From: a virus
DNA length: 64,000 bases
IMG/VR virus record: IMGVR_UViG_3300043446_003193
Location: 126,001-190,000 of that record
Direction: 5' to 3' (one strand)
Every line of letters starts with the position of its first letter. The first letter of the stretch is position 1. Shown here piece by piece: positions 27,793-35,876 of the stretch. Below the pieces are notes generated by a model. It was not told the origin of the DNA, ran no database searches, and worked only from the letters and a program-made list of their open reading frames with translations. Position numbers and translations under genes: made by a program.

Positions 27793-28067
27793 CTATGTAC
27801 GATTTTATACTTTTTTAATCTTTGTACTGCCTGAGATAAGTCCTGTGGAGTCATATCTAATGCGTCTACTAATTTAGCAATAACTAATTGTTCTTTTTTT
27901 CTTGGTAAGTTATATGATTTAATAACTTGCAATGCTCTATCTAAAAATCTTTCTACTTTAGAAGGTAGATTAACATCCATATCTTCCAAATCTTCATTCA
28001 TTTCTTCTTTTGAAAGAACTACTGCAGTTGTATAATTAGCCGGTATTAAGTTTATTAACTTTGCCAT
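27789..28067 (-). CDS. Small head-associated protein, 92 aa
   Basis: Starts MAKLINLIPANYTTAVVLSKEE, then an acidic linker (NEDLEDMDVN) and a folded helical domain of about 55 residues (SKVERFLDRALQVIKSYNLPRKKEQLVIAKLVDALDM in two parts). The C-terminal domain, ending DLSQAVQRLKKYKIVHR, looks like a small helical bundle, possibly DNA- or protein-binding, but no family is clear. Directly follows the protease gene. The N-terminal motif is shared with the 99-aa protein. Confidence 0.75.
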   Translation of the reverse strand: MAKLINLIPANYTTAVVLSKEEMNEDLEDMDVNLPSKVERFLDRALQVIKSYNLPRKKEQLVIAKLVDALDMTPQDLSQAVQRLKKYKIVHR

Positions 28068-28068
28068 A

Positions 28069-28659
28069 TTAGTTTAATTCAATTATGATTTCTCTCATTA
28101 AATCCTGTGATTTACACCACTTACCACATTCTTCTGCCATCTGTTTCCATTGTTTAGATTCGTTCATTGGTGCCATAAATGCTCCATGTGTAGATGGATT
28201 AGAAACAAAATCCCAACCTACTAATTCAAAATCTTCTTGAACCATTACAGTTCCATCTCTTAATTCTTTAACAGACCCTAAACCTCTTGATGAAATACCT
28301 AAACGAATATTATTCTTTAATAATTCTTTTAATATGTTACCAGATGGAGTTGAAAGTATTTCTACTACACCACATACATCATCACCTTCCCAAAAAATTT
28401 CTCTAATATTGTGAGATACATTTTTTAAGTTAATTACTGGAGAATCCGGATGGTCTAATTCACCCAACGCTCTTCTTTCTTTAATGAGTTGTTCGTATTT
28501 TTTACACTCTCTTTCCAATATTTCACGTGGATATCTTCTACCATTTTGGTTTGCAGCCCCAGCTCTTTGAAGAATGCCCTTAACTAAATAAGTACCATTT
28601 TCTTCTTGTTGAAGTTTTGCTTCAAATAAGTGTGTTTCTATTAATAGTCCTTTGTTCAT
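28069..28659 (-). CDS. Prohead maturation protease, gp21-like
   Basis: 196 aa serine protease of the T4 gp21 type that cuts scaffold and capsid proteins during head maturation. Visible: GILQRAGAANQNGRRYPREIL at residues 29-48 (in two parts, the family N(G)R.Y....), GELDHP with predicted catalytic His70, and GISSRGLGSV with catalytic Ser at 123 or 124, followed by the DFVSNPST segment near residue 170. LFEA at 11-14 matches its own consensus (L/I)xE|A, so N-terminal self-cleavage is likely. Its neighbours are small core proteins, bS21, scaffold and capsid, matching the T4 head cluster order. Confidence 0.92.
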   Translation of the reverse strand: MNKGLLIETHLFEAKLQQEENGTYLVKGILQRAGAANQNGRRYPREILERECKKYEQLIKERRALGELDHPDSPVINLKNVSHNIREIFWEGDDVCGVVEILSTPSGNILKELLKNNIRLGISSRGLGSVKELRDGTVMVQEDFELVGWDFVSNPSTHGAFMAPMNESKQWKQMAEECGKWCKSQDLMREIIIELN

Positions 28660-28952
28660 TAGTCTTTTTTTCTTAATGCTGCTAAATCAGAACCTTCAAT
28701 TTCTCCGTCTTTATCAACATCAATTTGTTTTTGCTTATCAGTCAATTCTGCTTCATTATATCCTCTTAATCTACCTTCTGATTTTGCTTTATAAGCAGTA
28801 TCAACCGCATTAAAGAATTTTTTCTTATCATCATCACTCATAGAGCTGATATCTTTGCCACTCTTATCTAACATATGTTTAAACAATTGCTGATAATCGT
28901 TTTCTTCTTTAACTACCTGACGGATAAGTTCTTTTAATTGTGATGTTTTCAT
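28659..28952 (-). CDS. EF-hand-containing small protein, 97 aa
   Basis: Helical N-terminus MKTSQLKELIRQVVKEEND, of a type frequent in phage head-region proteins. Residues 78-89 spell a complete 12-residue EF-hand/dockerin-like calcium loop, D.D.DG.I...D (DVDKDGEIEGSD), followed by the helix LAALRKKD. Only one loop is present, so calcium binding would need dimerisation or a dockerin-like arrangement. The middle (SMSDDDKKKFFNAVDTAY) is acidic and helical. Overlaps the protease start by one base. Likely a minor head or core protein; calcium role is inference. Confidence 0.75.
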   Translation of the reverse strand: MKTSQLKELIRQVVKEENDYQQLFKHMLDKSGKDISSMSDDDKKKFFNAVDTAYKAKSEGRLRGYNEAELTDKQKQIDVDKDGEIEGSDLAALRKKD

Positions 28953-29549
28953 TTATTCTGATATTTTACGAATTTGTTGCTCTAATTTTATCAATCTTTC
29001 CTTTATAGTATAAATATGTTTATTTGTTCTTTTCCAAAAATTCTGATTACTTACACCACTTTCTTGCTTTATTTTACCATACCAATTCAAAAACCTTTCC
29101 ATTTCAGCAAGTTGTTTACTTATATTAGAAATTCCTTTTCCTATTTTGTGTGTTGCAGGAACATTTTCTTTTTTAAGTTCTAACCAACGATTTTCTTTAA
29201 CAACACTATATCCAGTTAAATCTGCTTGCCTTTTTCCTTTAGATTTTTCATCACCTTTTTTAGTGAACGCATATGGAGTATTATAAGGACCAGCCGCATC
29301 GCTAGTTGTCATTTCATCAACCATTCGTTCTCTAACCATTTTACGAATGATTTCTTTTATTTTTTGAAGTTCTTCTTCCTTTTTATCAGGTAATCCAGCG
29401 TGTTTTGTAGATGCAAAATCTTTAGCATCTTTATCGGACATTGAATCTGCTGCTTTTTGTACTTCTGGAGATGGGTTTTCCATATCACCTTTTTGAGCGG
29501 CATGAACCATTCCCATAAATCTTTGTTGTGCTTTAGATACTGCTGGCAT
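28953..29549 (-). CDS. DUF3008-type structural protein, 198 aa
   Basis: N-terminal 50 residues match the conserved phage family often listed as DUF3008: PAVSKAQQRFMGMVHAAQKG, then KAADSMSDKDAKDFASTKHAGLP. The middle has IIRKMVRERMVDEMTTSDAAGPYNTPYAF (in two parts), a segment seen in many capsid-region proteins with the EMTTS.AAGAYNTP pattern. The C-terminal third is a coiled coil (KHIYTIKERLIKLEQQIRKISE in two parts). Function unknown; the family is recurrent near portal and protease genes of large phages, suggesting a minor head component. Confidence 0.8.
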   Translation of the reverse strand: MPAVSKAQQRFMGMVHAAQKGDMENPSPEVQKAADSMSDKDAKDFASTKHAGLPDKKEEELQKIKEIIRKMVRERMVDEMTTSDAAGPYNTPYAFTKKGDEKSKGKRQADLTGYSVVKENRWLELKKENVPATHKIGKGISNISKQLAEMERFLNWYGKIKQESGVSNQNFWKRTNKHIYTIKERLIKLEQQIRKISE

Positions 29550-29565
29550 TTTTAATAAATTTAAA

Positions 29566-29802
29566 TTATTGTAATACTATAACCGAACCGGTTAAATTAA
29601 TTAATGCTGCAGGATAACAAGGAAATATCTGATGGTTATCTATTGAAGCCAAACTTATACTACCACCACCCTCTAATGCTATACTTCCACTAGGATTTCC
29701 TTCCCCTCTCATTATACCCCAAACATTTGGATAGTTTGTACCTGGACCTAATGCAACTGAAGAAGATACTATTGTTACTTTGTATGCTCTATAATTTGTC
29801 AT
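29566..29802 (-). CDS. Small beta-rich structural protein, 78 aa
   Basis: Compact protein of short beta strands (YKVTIVSSSVALGPG, GSIALEGGGSISLAS, ALINLTGSVIVLQ). Composition resembles the fibre proteins, not the helical head proteins around it. No family recognised. It lies between portal-side genes and the DUF3008-type gene with short gaps. It may be a small capsid decoration or a head-fibre element (inference). Confidence 0.65.
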   Translation of the reverse strand: MTNYRAYKVTIVSSSVALGPGTNYPNVWGIMRGEGNPSGSIALEGGGSISLASIDNHQIFPCYPAALINLTGSVIVLQ

Positions 29803-29805
29803 TTT

Positions 29806-30681
29806 TTATTTTTTTATTGATTCCTTTAATTCTTTTAATAATTCATAACTCATCATCAATGCAGATAAATGTTGTTCTTTAATCTTTTTTACAGATTTAA
29901 TTTTTTTAATATTTGCAATTGTTTCTGCTAATTTGATTTTAGTAACTTTATCTGAAATTTTTGAACCAACTTCTTTTAAATTAGTAACTATGTTTGAAAC
30001 TTCATTACTAACATATTCATTTAACTTACCAGTATTATTGATATTGTTGATATATTCTCTCAATAATCCTTTTTGTTCTTCAGTAAGGTTTTTGTATTTT
30101 GTATTAAAACTTTCTACTAATAACTTGTAAGATACTGCTCTTAAATCCTCATCTTGTTTTTTATATTCTTCTAAAACAGCATCTTTCATTTTAGAATCTT
30201 TATTTTGAATAGAAGAGTTGATAATATTTTCTGCAATTGTAAAACGAGATGAAACTATATCAGTTGGGTCAAATTGTTCATCTGATGTAACTGTTTCAAA
30301 AATTTTATAAATAGATGCTAATGTTTTATAATTAGAAATTGGAGATTTAATAAACTCATCTAAATTATAAGTTTCTTTAATCTCTTTAATAAGATTATAT
30401 TTTTCTTTTGTAAGTTTTTTCTCGTCTAATCTTTTACGAGCTTCTAAAATCGTATTGATGAATTGATCAGCTTTTGATTCTGAATTATATTTTTCATTAA
30501 TAAGATATTGGTATAATTTCAATTCTTTTGATAATTCTTTTTTAGAATTAAAATATTCTTTTAGAATTTTTTCTGCTACGGACTTATTTGCAGACATTAT
30601 TTCTGCGGTAATTTGTCTTACTAGTAATTCAAATATAAAACCAGTATTTTTAAATTTAGAATGTTTAATTTTTTTCATCAA
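29806..30681 (-). CDS. Conserved helical head-module protein, 291 aa
   Basis: Lysine-rich, all-helical protein beginning MMKKIKHSKFKNTGFIFELLVRQITAEIMS. The KHSKFKNTG(I/F).FELLVRQ(I)T start is a pattern known from uncharacterised proteins next to portal genes in T4-like phages of marine bacteria. No catalytic motif, signal peptide or membrane segment. Preceded by an exact ATATTTATA box, so it may start a sub-unit of transcription after portal. It could be a head scaffold or packaging accessory protein; function unknown. Confidence 0.75.
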   Translation of the reverse strand: MMKKIKHSKFKNTGFIFELLVRQITAEIMSANKSVAEKILKEYFNSKKELSKELKLYQYLINEKYNSESKADQFINTILEARKRLDEKKLTKEKYNLIKEIKETYNLDEFIKSPISNYKTLASIYKIFETVTSDEQFDPTDIVSSRFTIAENIINSSIQNKDSKMKDAVLEEYKKQDEDLRAVSYKLLVESFNTKYKNLTEEQKGLLREYINNINNTGKLNEYVSNEVSNIVTNLKEVGSKISDKVTKIKLAETIANIKKIKSVKKIKEQHLSALMMSYELLKELKESIKK

Positions 30682-30699
30682 TTGATATAGTTAATCAGA

Positions 30700-30708
30700 T
30701 ATAAATAT
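30700..30708 (-). promoter_or_regulatory. ATATTTATA promoter-like box
   Basis: Exact sense-strand nonamer 19 bases upstream of the 291-aa gene. Confidence 0.55.
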
Positions 30709-30725
30709 ATTTTTCTATTAGTTTA

Positions 30726-32474
30726 TTACTCTTTTGTTAAATCTTCTGTCAAAATCTTCTTTTTGTTACCATTCATATCTTTGAAAACTTCTAAATATGA
30801 ATTTTTTGGAACATATTTTTTAACAGAACCTTCTTTCGCTTTAAGAGTTTTTATTCCTAATGGGTCTCTACCTTCTGGATGGTCATCCTTACCATATCTA
30901 ACTGGGTCTTTAGGTCTACCAACCCCATCTTCCTCTAATTCTGCTTTTAATTTATTTAATTCTTCTTCAACATTTGTAGGGCCTTCGGTTCCAGTTTCTT
31001 TTGCTGGATCTACACCCTGTGTTTCAATTGATGTTAAACGGAATGTTTGTTTAGTATCTTCTAATATTGAAAGTGTTTGCTCATCTTGTTCATCTTTAGC
31101 CATTCCCATTATAGCTTGATACATCCATTCTTTAGAGAACATTTTTGTTTGTTGCATTTGTTGAATTAATGCAACTTTAGATGTATACAACTCTACTTTC
31201 TCTTGCTCATAAATTTTAGATGGAATAGTTAATTCCAATGTAAAGTTTGTTAAACGGTCATCATCAATACCTTGTGCGTATAAGTGGATGATTGCAATTT
31301 TGGTTAATTCAGAAACCATAACTCTTTGTATTCTCTCAATGGTTTTTGCAAATCTAACATCCATCGCTGCAAGAGTTGCTTTACCATTTGTATCTTCTTC
31401 ATATCCTAAATATGCTTTTGGAATTTGAAGTGCTGCCATCAATTTATTTTTAAGATAATTGATGTCTTCAATCATATTGTATTCCAACCCTTTTAGAGTA
31501 TCAATTGAAGTACCATTATCATTACCTCTTACTGGCATATAATAATCTTCAATCAAATTCTGTATATTGTATTTTAAATTATATTCACCCGTTCTTTCAT
31601 CAACAAATGGAACTTTTTTAGATGCATTTATAATTTTTTGCATGTAGTTATCTACCTCATTTGGTGGAATATTACCTACATCAATTTTAAAGATTCGTTT
31701 TTCAGGTGCTCTCATTACTCTATGAATCAACATAGCATCTTCCATCAACATCAATTGTTTCCAAACTCTTCTTGCACCTTCTAACATTGATTTACCATAT
31801 GGAAGGAAGTTGGAATCGTTATTTAAACGGAAGTGAGCAACTTCATAATTTTCAAATTCTTTTTTAGGAGTTTGTCCATAAGAACCCAATGGGTTTTGAT
31901 ATGGAGCGTATACAAATTTAACTCTTTGTGGATTTTGTTGGTCAAACCCTTCAACTCTACTAACTTCATATGAAGAAAGTGGCATAACATTTACAATACC
32001 AATTCCTTCTTCTGCTGCGATTTCTAATTGTAAATATAAATCACCATATTTTACTAAATTTCTTGTCCATGGCCATAAGTTAAATTCAACATTTAAAATA
32101 TCGTAGAAAAGATTTTCTAATATTTGTTTTACATTATCATCTTCGTGATGAATTTTTAAAACATTACCCATTTCATTTCTAGCAGTACACTCATCTGCAT
32201 ATGTATTTAATGCTGATGATAGTATTGGGTCTGTATCCATTGAATCGTAATCTCTGAACAAGTCAATTCTAACTTGTTGATATGCCATTGATGATTCAAT
32301 GTTACCAGTTCCATAATTTGTAACCTTTAATTTCATAAAGCGGTCAACAAGATTAGTGGTCATATTTTGCCACTCATCTGTATCAATTACTTTAACTCCC
32401 TTTTCGGTTTTACGAACTATGGTGTTTGTTGAAAATAATTTTTGTAACCTGCCTAATACTGATTTATCTGCCAT
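30726..32474 (-). CDS. Portal protein, gp20-like
   Basis: 582 aa (T4 gp20 is 524). The dodecameric portal forms the vertex through which DNA is packaged and to which the neck binds. Supporting patterns: YDSMDTDPILSSALNTYADECT near residue 77 (the gp20 family has Y..M..DPEI..A....DE), PWTRNLVKYGDLYLQL, FRLNNDSNFLPYGKSMLEGARRVWKQL (in two parts, LPYG.S.LE..R..WKQL), and APEKRIFKIDVGNIPPNEVD with MQKII..KKVPFVDERTGEY, all hallmarks of gp20. The 90-residue C-terminal tail is acidic and Pro-rich and carries a weakly conserved GVGRPKD segment. Located between terminase-side genes and protease as in T4. Confidence 0.93.
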   Translation of the reverse strand: MADKSVLGRLQKLFSTNTIVRKTEKGVKVIDTDEWQNMTTNLVDRFMKLKVTNYGTGNIESSMAYQQVRIDLFRDYDSMDTDPILSSALNTYADECTARNEMGNVLKIHHEDDNVKQILENLFYDILNVEFNLWPWTRNLVKYGDLYLQLEIAAEEGIGIVNVMPLSSYEVSRVEGFDQQNPQRVKFVYAPYQNPLGSYGQTPKKEFENYEVAHFRLNNDSNFLPYGKSMLEGARRVWKQLMLMEDAMLIHRVMRAPEKRIFKIDVGNIPPNEVDNYMQKIINASKKVPFVDERTGEYNLKYNIQNLIEDYYMPVRGNDNGTSIDTLKGLEYNMIEDINYLKNKLMAALQIPKAYLGYEEDTNGKATLAAMDVRFAKTIERIQRVMVSELTKIAIIHLYAQGIDDDRLTNFTLELTIPSKIYEQEKVELYTSKVALIQQMQQTKMFSKEWMYQAIMGMAKDEQDEQTLSILEDTKQTFRLTSIETQGVDPAKETGTEGPTNVEEELNKLKAELEEDGVGRPKDPVRYGKDDHPEGRDPLGIKTLKAKEGSVKKYVPKNSYLEVFKDMNGNKKKILTEDLTKE

Positions 32475-32518
32475 TTTGTTTTATATAATTTTTTTGAAGA
32501 TACGAAAAATAATTGGAA

Positions 32519-33586
32519 TTACCAAGCTCTACAACTCCAATATCTTGCTTTCCATCTTGGGCCTGGATTATCACAATTATGTCTCGCTCTAAAATTCTTT
32601 CTTCTTTCTGGATTATCTTTTTTAATAACCATTCTCTTTCCTTTTGCAGATGTACCACCAAATCCAAAGTTTACTTTAACAACATTTCCTTTGTCGTTTT
32701 TAACATATACTTTAAATTTCTTTACATCACCTTGCATTGGTTTACCTAATTTAACACTTCTACCTTGATATTCTGCTTCATATACACAATTACAATTTGC
32801 CTCTGCAAGTTGTTTGGTATATTCTCTCATAAATTTAATAAAATCATGAGTATCTTGTTCGTTTTCTACATCATACTCATCAATTTCTGTTGCGTCATCT
32901 CCATAGTATCCACCAGGTTGGTCGTTTTCTTTTACAGGTACACAGTTTGGAACCATTTTACCATTTTTCATTTTACCACCAATTTCTCTATATCCATCCC
33001 AACATTCATGTAATGCATTTAGTTCTCCTAAACTTTCATCACATTTTCTCCAACCACCACCTTTTTCTTTGTAGTTTTTTGCGGCCCATCCATTTGCATA
33101 TGCTGATGGGTATACATCAAATTTAGACTTAGCAGCGGATTTAGATGCTGCCCATTTACCAGGGTCTGTTGGGCAATTCTTTTCTAAGAATAAATTTAGT
33201 TTTTCTTCTATATTCATAGTTTCATTTTTTTTCTTTCCTGCGCAATGTGCTTTTTGACTAAAACCTTTTGGATTATTACAGTCTATACTATTTTTATATT
33301 TTTGACTCCAATCTTCATTTTTTGGTTTAGTAGAAACATATATAGGTGTTTTACCTTGTCCACTACTATCTTTACCACCTCTTCCCGCATCGTTTTGTGC
33401 AGCTCTCTTTCTACGAGTTGCACTTTCTTTCTCTTTCTTACTCATTCCGGCAGCTTTTGCAGCGGGAACACATTTGGCATATCCACTTTTATCTCCAGAA
33501 GTTCCACATGGTGGGTGTTTACCATCAACTTTCTTGCCGATGTTTACCCATTTTTCTTTAAACCATTTATTTAAATCTTCGTTCAT
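32519..33586 (-). CDS. Multi-domain cysteine-rich protein between terminase and portal, 355 aa
   Basis: A mosaic of small conserved phage modules. Residues 7-70: KWVNIGKKVDGKHPPCGTSG ... YAKCVPAAKAAGMSKKEKESA.RRKR, the DUF5872-like pattern. Residues about 135-180: CPTDPGKWAASKSAAKSKF ... YANGWAAKNYKEKGGGWRK. Residues about 195-220: a short CWDGYREIGGKMKNGKMVPNC motif. The last 100 residues: FGFGGTSAKGKRMVIKKDNPERR followed by FRARHNCDNPGPRWKARYWSC. Each module is found elsewhere in phage proteins near capsid or protease genes; here they are joined. Cysteine pairs suggest small zinc-binding or disulfide knots. Function unknown. Preceded by an exact ATATTTATA box. Confidence 0.8.
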   Translation of the reverse strand: MNEDLNKWFKEKWVNIGKKVDGKHPPCGTSGDKSGYAKCVPAAKAAGMSKKEKESATRRKRAAQNDAGRGGKDSSGQGKTPIYVSTKPKNEDWSQKYKNSIDCNNPKGFSQKAHCAGKKKNETMNIEEKLNLFLEKNCPTDPGKWAASKSAAKSKFDVYPSAYANGWAAKNYKEKGGGWRKCDESLGELNALHECWDGYREIGGKMKNGKMVPNCVPVKENDQPGGYYGDDATEIDEYDVENEQDTHDFIKFMREYTKQLAEANCNCVYEAEYQGRSVKLGKPMQGDVKKFKVYVKNDKGNVVKVNFGFGGTSAKGKRMVIKKDNPERRKNFRARHNCDNPGPRWKARYWSCRAW

Positions 33587-33603
33587 CTATAAGAGTTTCA
33601 ACA

Positions 33604-33612
33604 TATAAATAT
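33604..33612 (-). promoter_or_regulatory. ATATTTATA promoter-like box
   Basis: Exact sense-strand nonamer 18 bases upstream of the 355-aa gene and just after the terminase stop. Confidence 0.55.
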
Positions 33613-33617
33613 AAAAT

Positions 33618-35225
33618 TTATCCAATTAACCAGGTTAAATTTTCTGTTCCTTTTTTTCCTAAATCCATTTCATATGGATTTTGTTTTAAATGGTTAGTGG
33701 ATATTAATCCTTCATATTTGTTTATTTGTGTTGCACCTAACATACTTTTAGTTAAGTCAATACCTTCTTGTTTTAAACGAAGTGCTGTATTTCTAACCCA
33801 AAGTCCAATTGCCATAGCCATTGTCAAGTCATCATTATAACCCTTCATAGCTTCTGCTCTTCCAGCTTGCCAAATAAATGTAAATAATTCATCTATCAAT
33901 CTACCAGAACGAATAAGGATATCTTTATCGTTTATGTAGGTATCTAATGTTGAAATAATAAGAGGACGAGTTTTTGATGTAGTAGAGAATCCTGCAACCA
34001 TTTTCTTTTCATCTCTATAAAATTTACTACTCATTTGTTTTTCTACATCAATATATTTTAAATCAACACTCATATAAAATAGATTTCCGTATCCTCTATC
34101 TATACATTGTTGAATTGTAGACCATCCTACGTTTGAGTTTTCTACTACTAGTAATGCGTTGTTCCATTCGGTTGCAACGGCTACTAAAAAGTTTCCAAAG
34201 TCTTTTGTTTCAATTTTACCTCTATATTCTGCAACTTGAGAACTATCCTCAATATCAATAACCTGAAAAGTAGAATAATCCGAACCATCTCCTCTCGCTA
34301 CGTCGGCCACTACCATATATTGTCTATTATAATTTGGATGTTCCCATTTCCAATAGTTACCATCAAACCCAGTTTTTTCTATCGGGTCCATCACATATGT
34401 ATCTTTATACCACATCAATAATTGAGGATCTATTACAGTGTCACCAGAAGATACGAAGTCACAGTCACATTCTTGTGCTGCACCTTTAACTCCTAAGATT
34501 CTTGTTTGTTCATCTCTCCACGCTTGATTTCTTTCAGGGTGTACAGTCCAATGTAGATTAATACAATTAAACCCGTTTGAACCATTTTCTCCTTCAACCC
34601 ACATTTTATGGAACCAGTTACCCACACCATTAGGAGTAGATAATACAATAGCAGCACCACCCGTTGAAAGTGTTGACTGTGCTGATAACCAAATTTCATC
34701 AATATCTCTAATGAATGCGGCCTCATCCACAACTAATAGGGATAGGGCTTCCGAACGTCCTGCATCAGGAGAACTTGCAATTGCTTTTACTTGAGAACCA
34801 TTTTTTAATTTAAGAGAAAGTTTGTTATCTTCAGCTGCTGCGGTTGAACCATCTCTTAACCAAACAGGAAGAAGGTCATGCATTACTCTAACCTTTTCAA
34901 CAAGGTTTTTGGCTACCGTAACTTTTGTTGCAATAACCAATGCATTAAAATCTTGATTAAATAACATTTTCCAAAGAATGTATCCTGCAGAAAGTGTTGA
35001 AAGACCTAACTGACGGGATTTAAGAATAATGTTAAAACGATTATCTTTAAAATCTGTTAAACATCCCTCCTGGAAAGGATAAAGGTGAAAGGGTATTTTT
35101 CCTCTCACCGGGTGCTGAATTACACAATATTTTTTCATAAAGTAAATGGGGTCTCCCGCACACTTACGATATTCTTCAGCGATTATCTCTTTCAGGCTCT
35201 TCTTTGGTTGAGCTTGAGCTTGCAT
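33618..35225 (-). CDS. Terminase large subunit, gp17-like
   Basis: 535 aa ATPase-nuclease that pumps DNA into the prohead. The ATPase half has a T4-type deviant Walker A, SRQLGLST at residues 70-77, a Walker B LSLLVVDEAAF with Asp167-Glu168, and the coupling motif STPNG at 196-200. The nuclease half has VVADVARGDGSDYS with Asp308 and ALLVVENSNVG with Glu362, matching the RNase H-like metal-binding residues of gp17. A short positively charged N-terminus precedes the core. No obvious small terminase is adjacent; the 222-aa zinc-binding protein upstream is the closest candidate by position only. Confidence 0.95.
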   Translation of the reverse strand: MQAQAQPKKSLKEIIAEEYRKCAGDPIYFMKKYCVIQHPVRGKIPFHLYPFQEGCLTDFKDNRFNIILKSRQLGLSTLSAGYILWKMLFNQDFNALVIATKVTVAKNLVEKVRVMHDLLPVWLRDGSTAAAEDNKLSLKLKNGSQVKAIASSPDAGRSEALSLLVVDEAAFIRDIDEIWLSAQSTLSTGGAAIVLSTPNGVGNWFHKMWVEGENGSNGFNCINLHWTVHPERNQAWRDEQTRILGVKGAAQECDCDFVSSGDTVIDPQLLMWYKDTYVMDPIEKTGFDGNYWKWEHPNYNRQYMVVADVARGDGSDYSTFQVIDIEDSSQVAEYRGKIETKDFGNFLVAVATEWNNALLVVENSNVGWSTIQQCIDRGYGNLFYMSVDLKYIDVEKQMSSKFYRDEKKMVAGFSTTSKTRPLIISTLDTYINDKDILIRSGRLIDELFTFIWQAGRAEAMKGYNDDLTMAMAIGLWVRNTALRLKQEGIDLTKSMLGATQINKYEGLISTNHLKQNPYEMDLGKKGTENLTWLIG

Positions 35226-35872
35226 TATTTTTTAAATTTAATCTTCCAATATACACCTGCCCCAACATATGGTGATAAAGAACCATTTGTTCCATCAACC
35301 GTTCTGTTTGCAACGCCGGCACCTAATTGGTAAATTTTATCTTTTTTAGTTTTTACTATAACACCTGCACCTATATTAGATACCACATCTGCTTTATTAA
35401 ATCCACCATTGAATCCATAATATACTTGTGTTTTAGGTAATTCTTTAACAATAAGAGTTTCTTTAATTTCTCTTTGTTTTACACTTGCATTGAAAGTTCT
35501 ACCTAAAATTTTATTTTGTGTAATAGTATCTGTTACTGCTACTGTACCCAATGAATCAGGCAATCTTAAAGTATCTTTATAAACATTTTTAGCAAAGAAA
35601 TCTTTTAATAACGCTGCTGTGTCTACTATTGTAGGAATTACAACTTCTTTTTCAACAATTGTTTCGTGATAAATATCTGCACCTTTTTTAGTTACAACTT
35701 TAGTTTTTACAACTTCAAATGTATCAATATCATGTTTAATAACTTCATATTTTTTACCATCAATTCTAACAGTTCTTCCTGGCATTTTACCACCTGGATT
35801 AAAATACTCCAATAATACGATTACAACTAATACCGCAATTGCGATGTTTTTTAAATTTAATAATTTTTTCAT
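35225..35872 (-). CDS. Membrane-anchored protein with beta-rich C-terminus, 215 aa
   Basis: One N-terminal membrane helix (residues about 8-25, LKNIAIAVLVVIVLLEYF) after a basic MKK start, so the bulk should face the periplasm (N-in). The central region is charged and contains alternating hydrophobic residues. The last 60 residues (YYGFNGGFNKADVVSNIGAGV, YQLGAGVANR, SPYVGAGVYWKIKFKK) are alternating Gly/aromatic strands like those of outer-membrane barrels, and end in a basic-aromatic pattern. No lipobox is seen. Topology is compatible with a spanin-like or envelope-spanning role in lysis, but no spanin family match can be claimed. It overlaps the terminase start by one base. Confidence 0.7.
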   Translation of the reverse strand: MKKLLNLKNIAIAVLVVIVLLEYFNPGGKMPGRTVRIDGKKYEVIKHDIDTFEVVKTKVVTKKGADIYHETIVEKEVVIPTIVDTAALLKDFFAKNVYKDTLRLPDSLGTVAVTDTITQNKILGRTFNASVKQREIKETLIVKELPKTQVYYGFNGGFNKADVVSNIGAGVIVKTKKDKIYQLGAGVANRTVDGTNGSLSPYVGAGVYWKIKFKK

Positions 35873-35876
35873 AATT

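Noticed and set aside
32464-32749. Frames around the portal/355-aa junction on both strands
   Set aside because: They overlap the conserved RARHNCDNPGPRWKARYWSC end of the 355-aa gene in other frames and show no family pattern.
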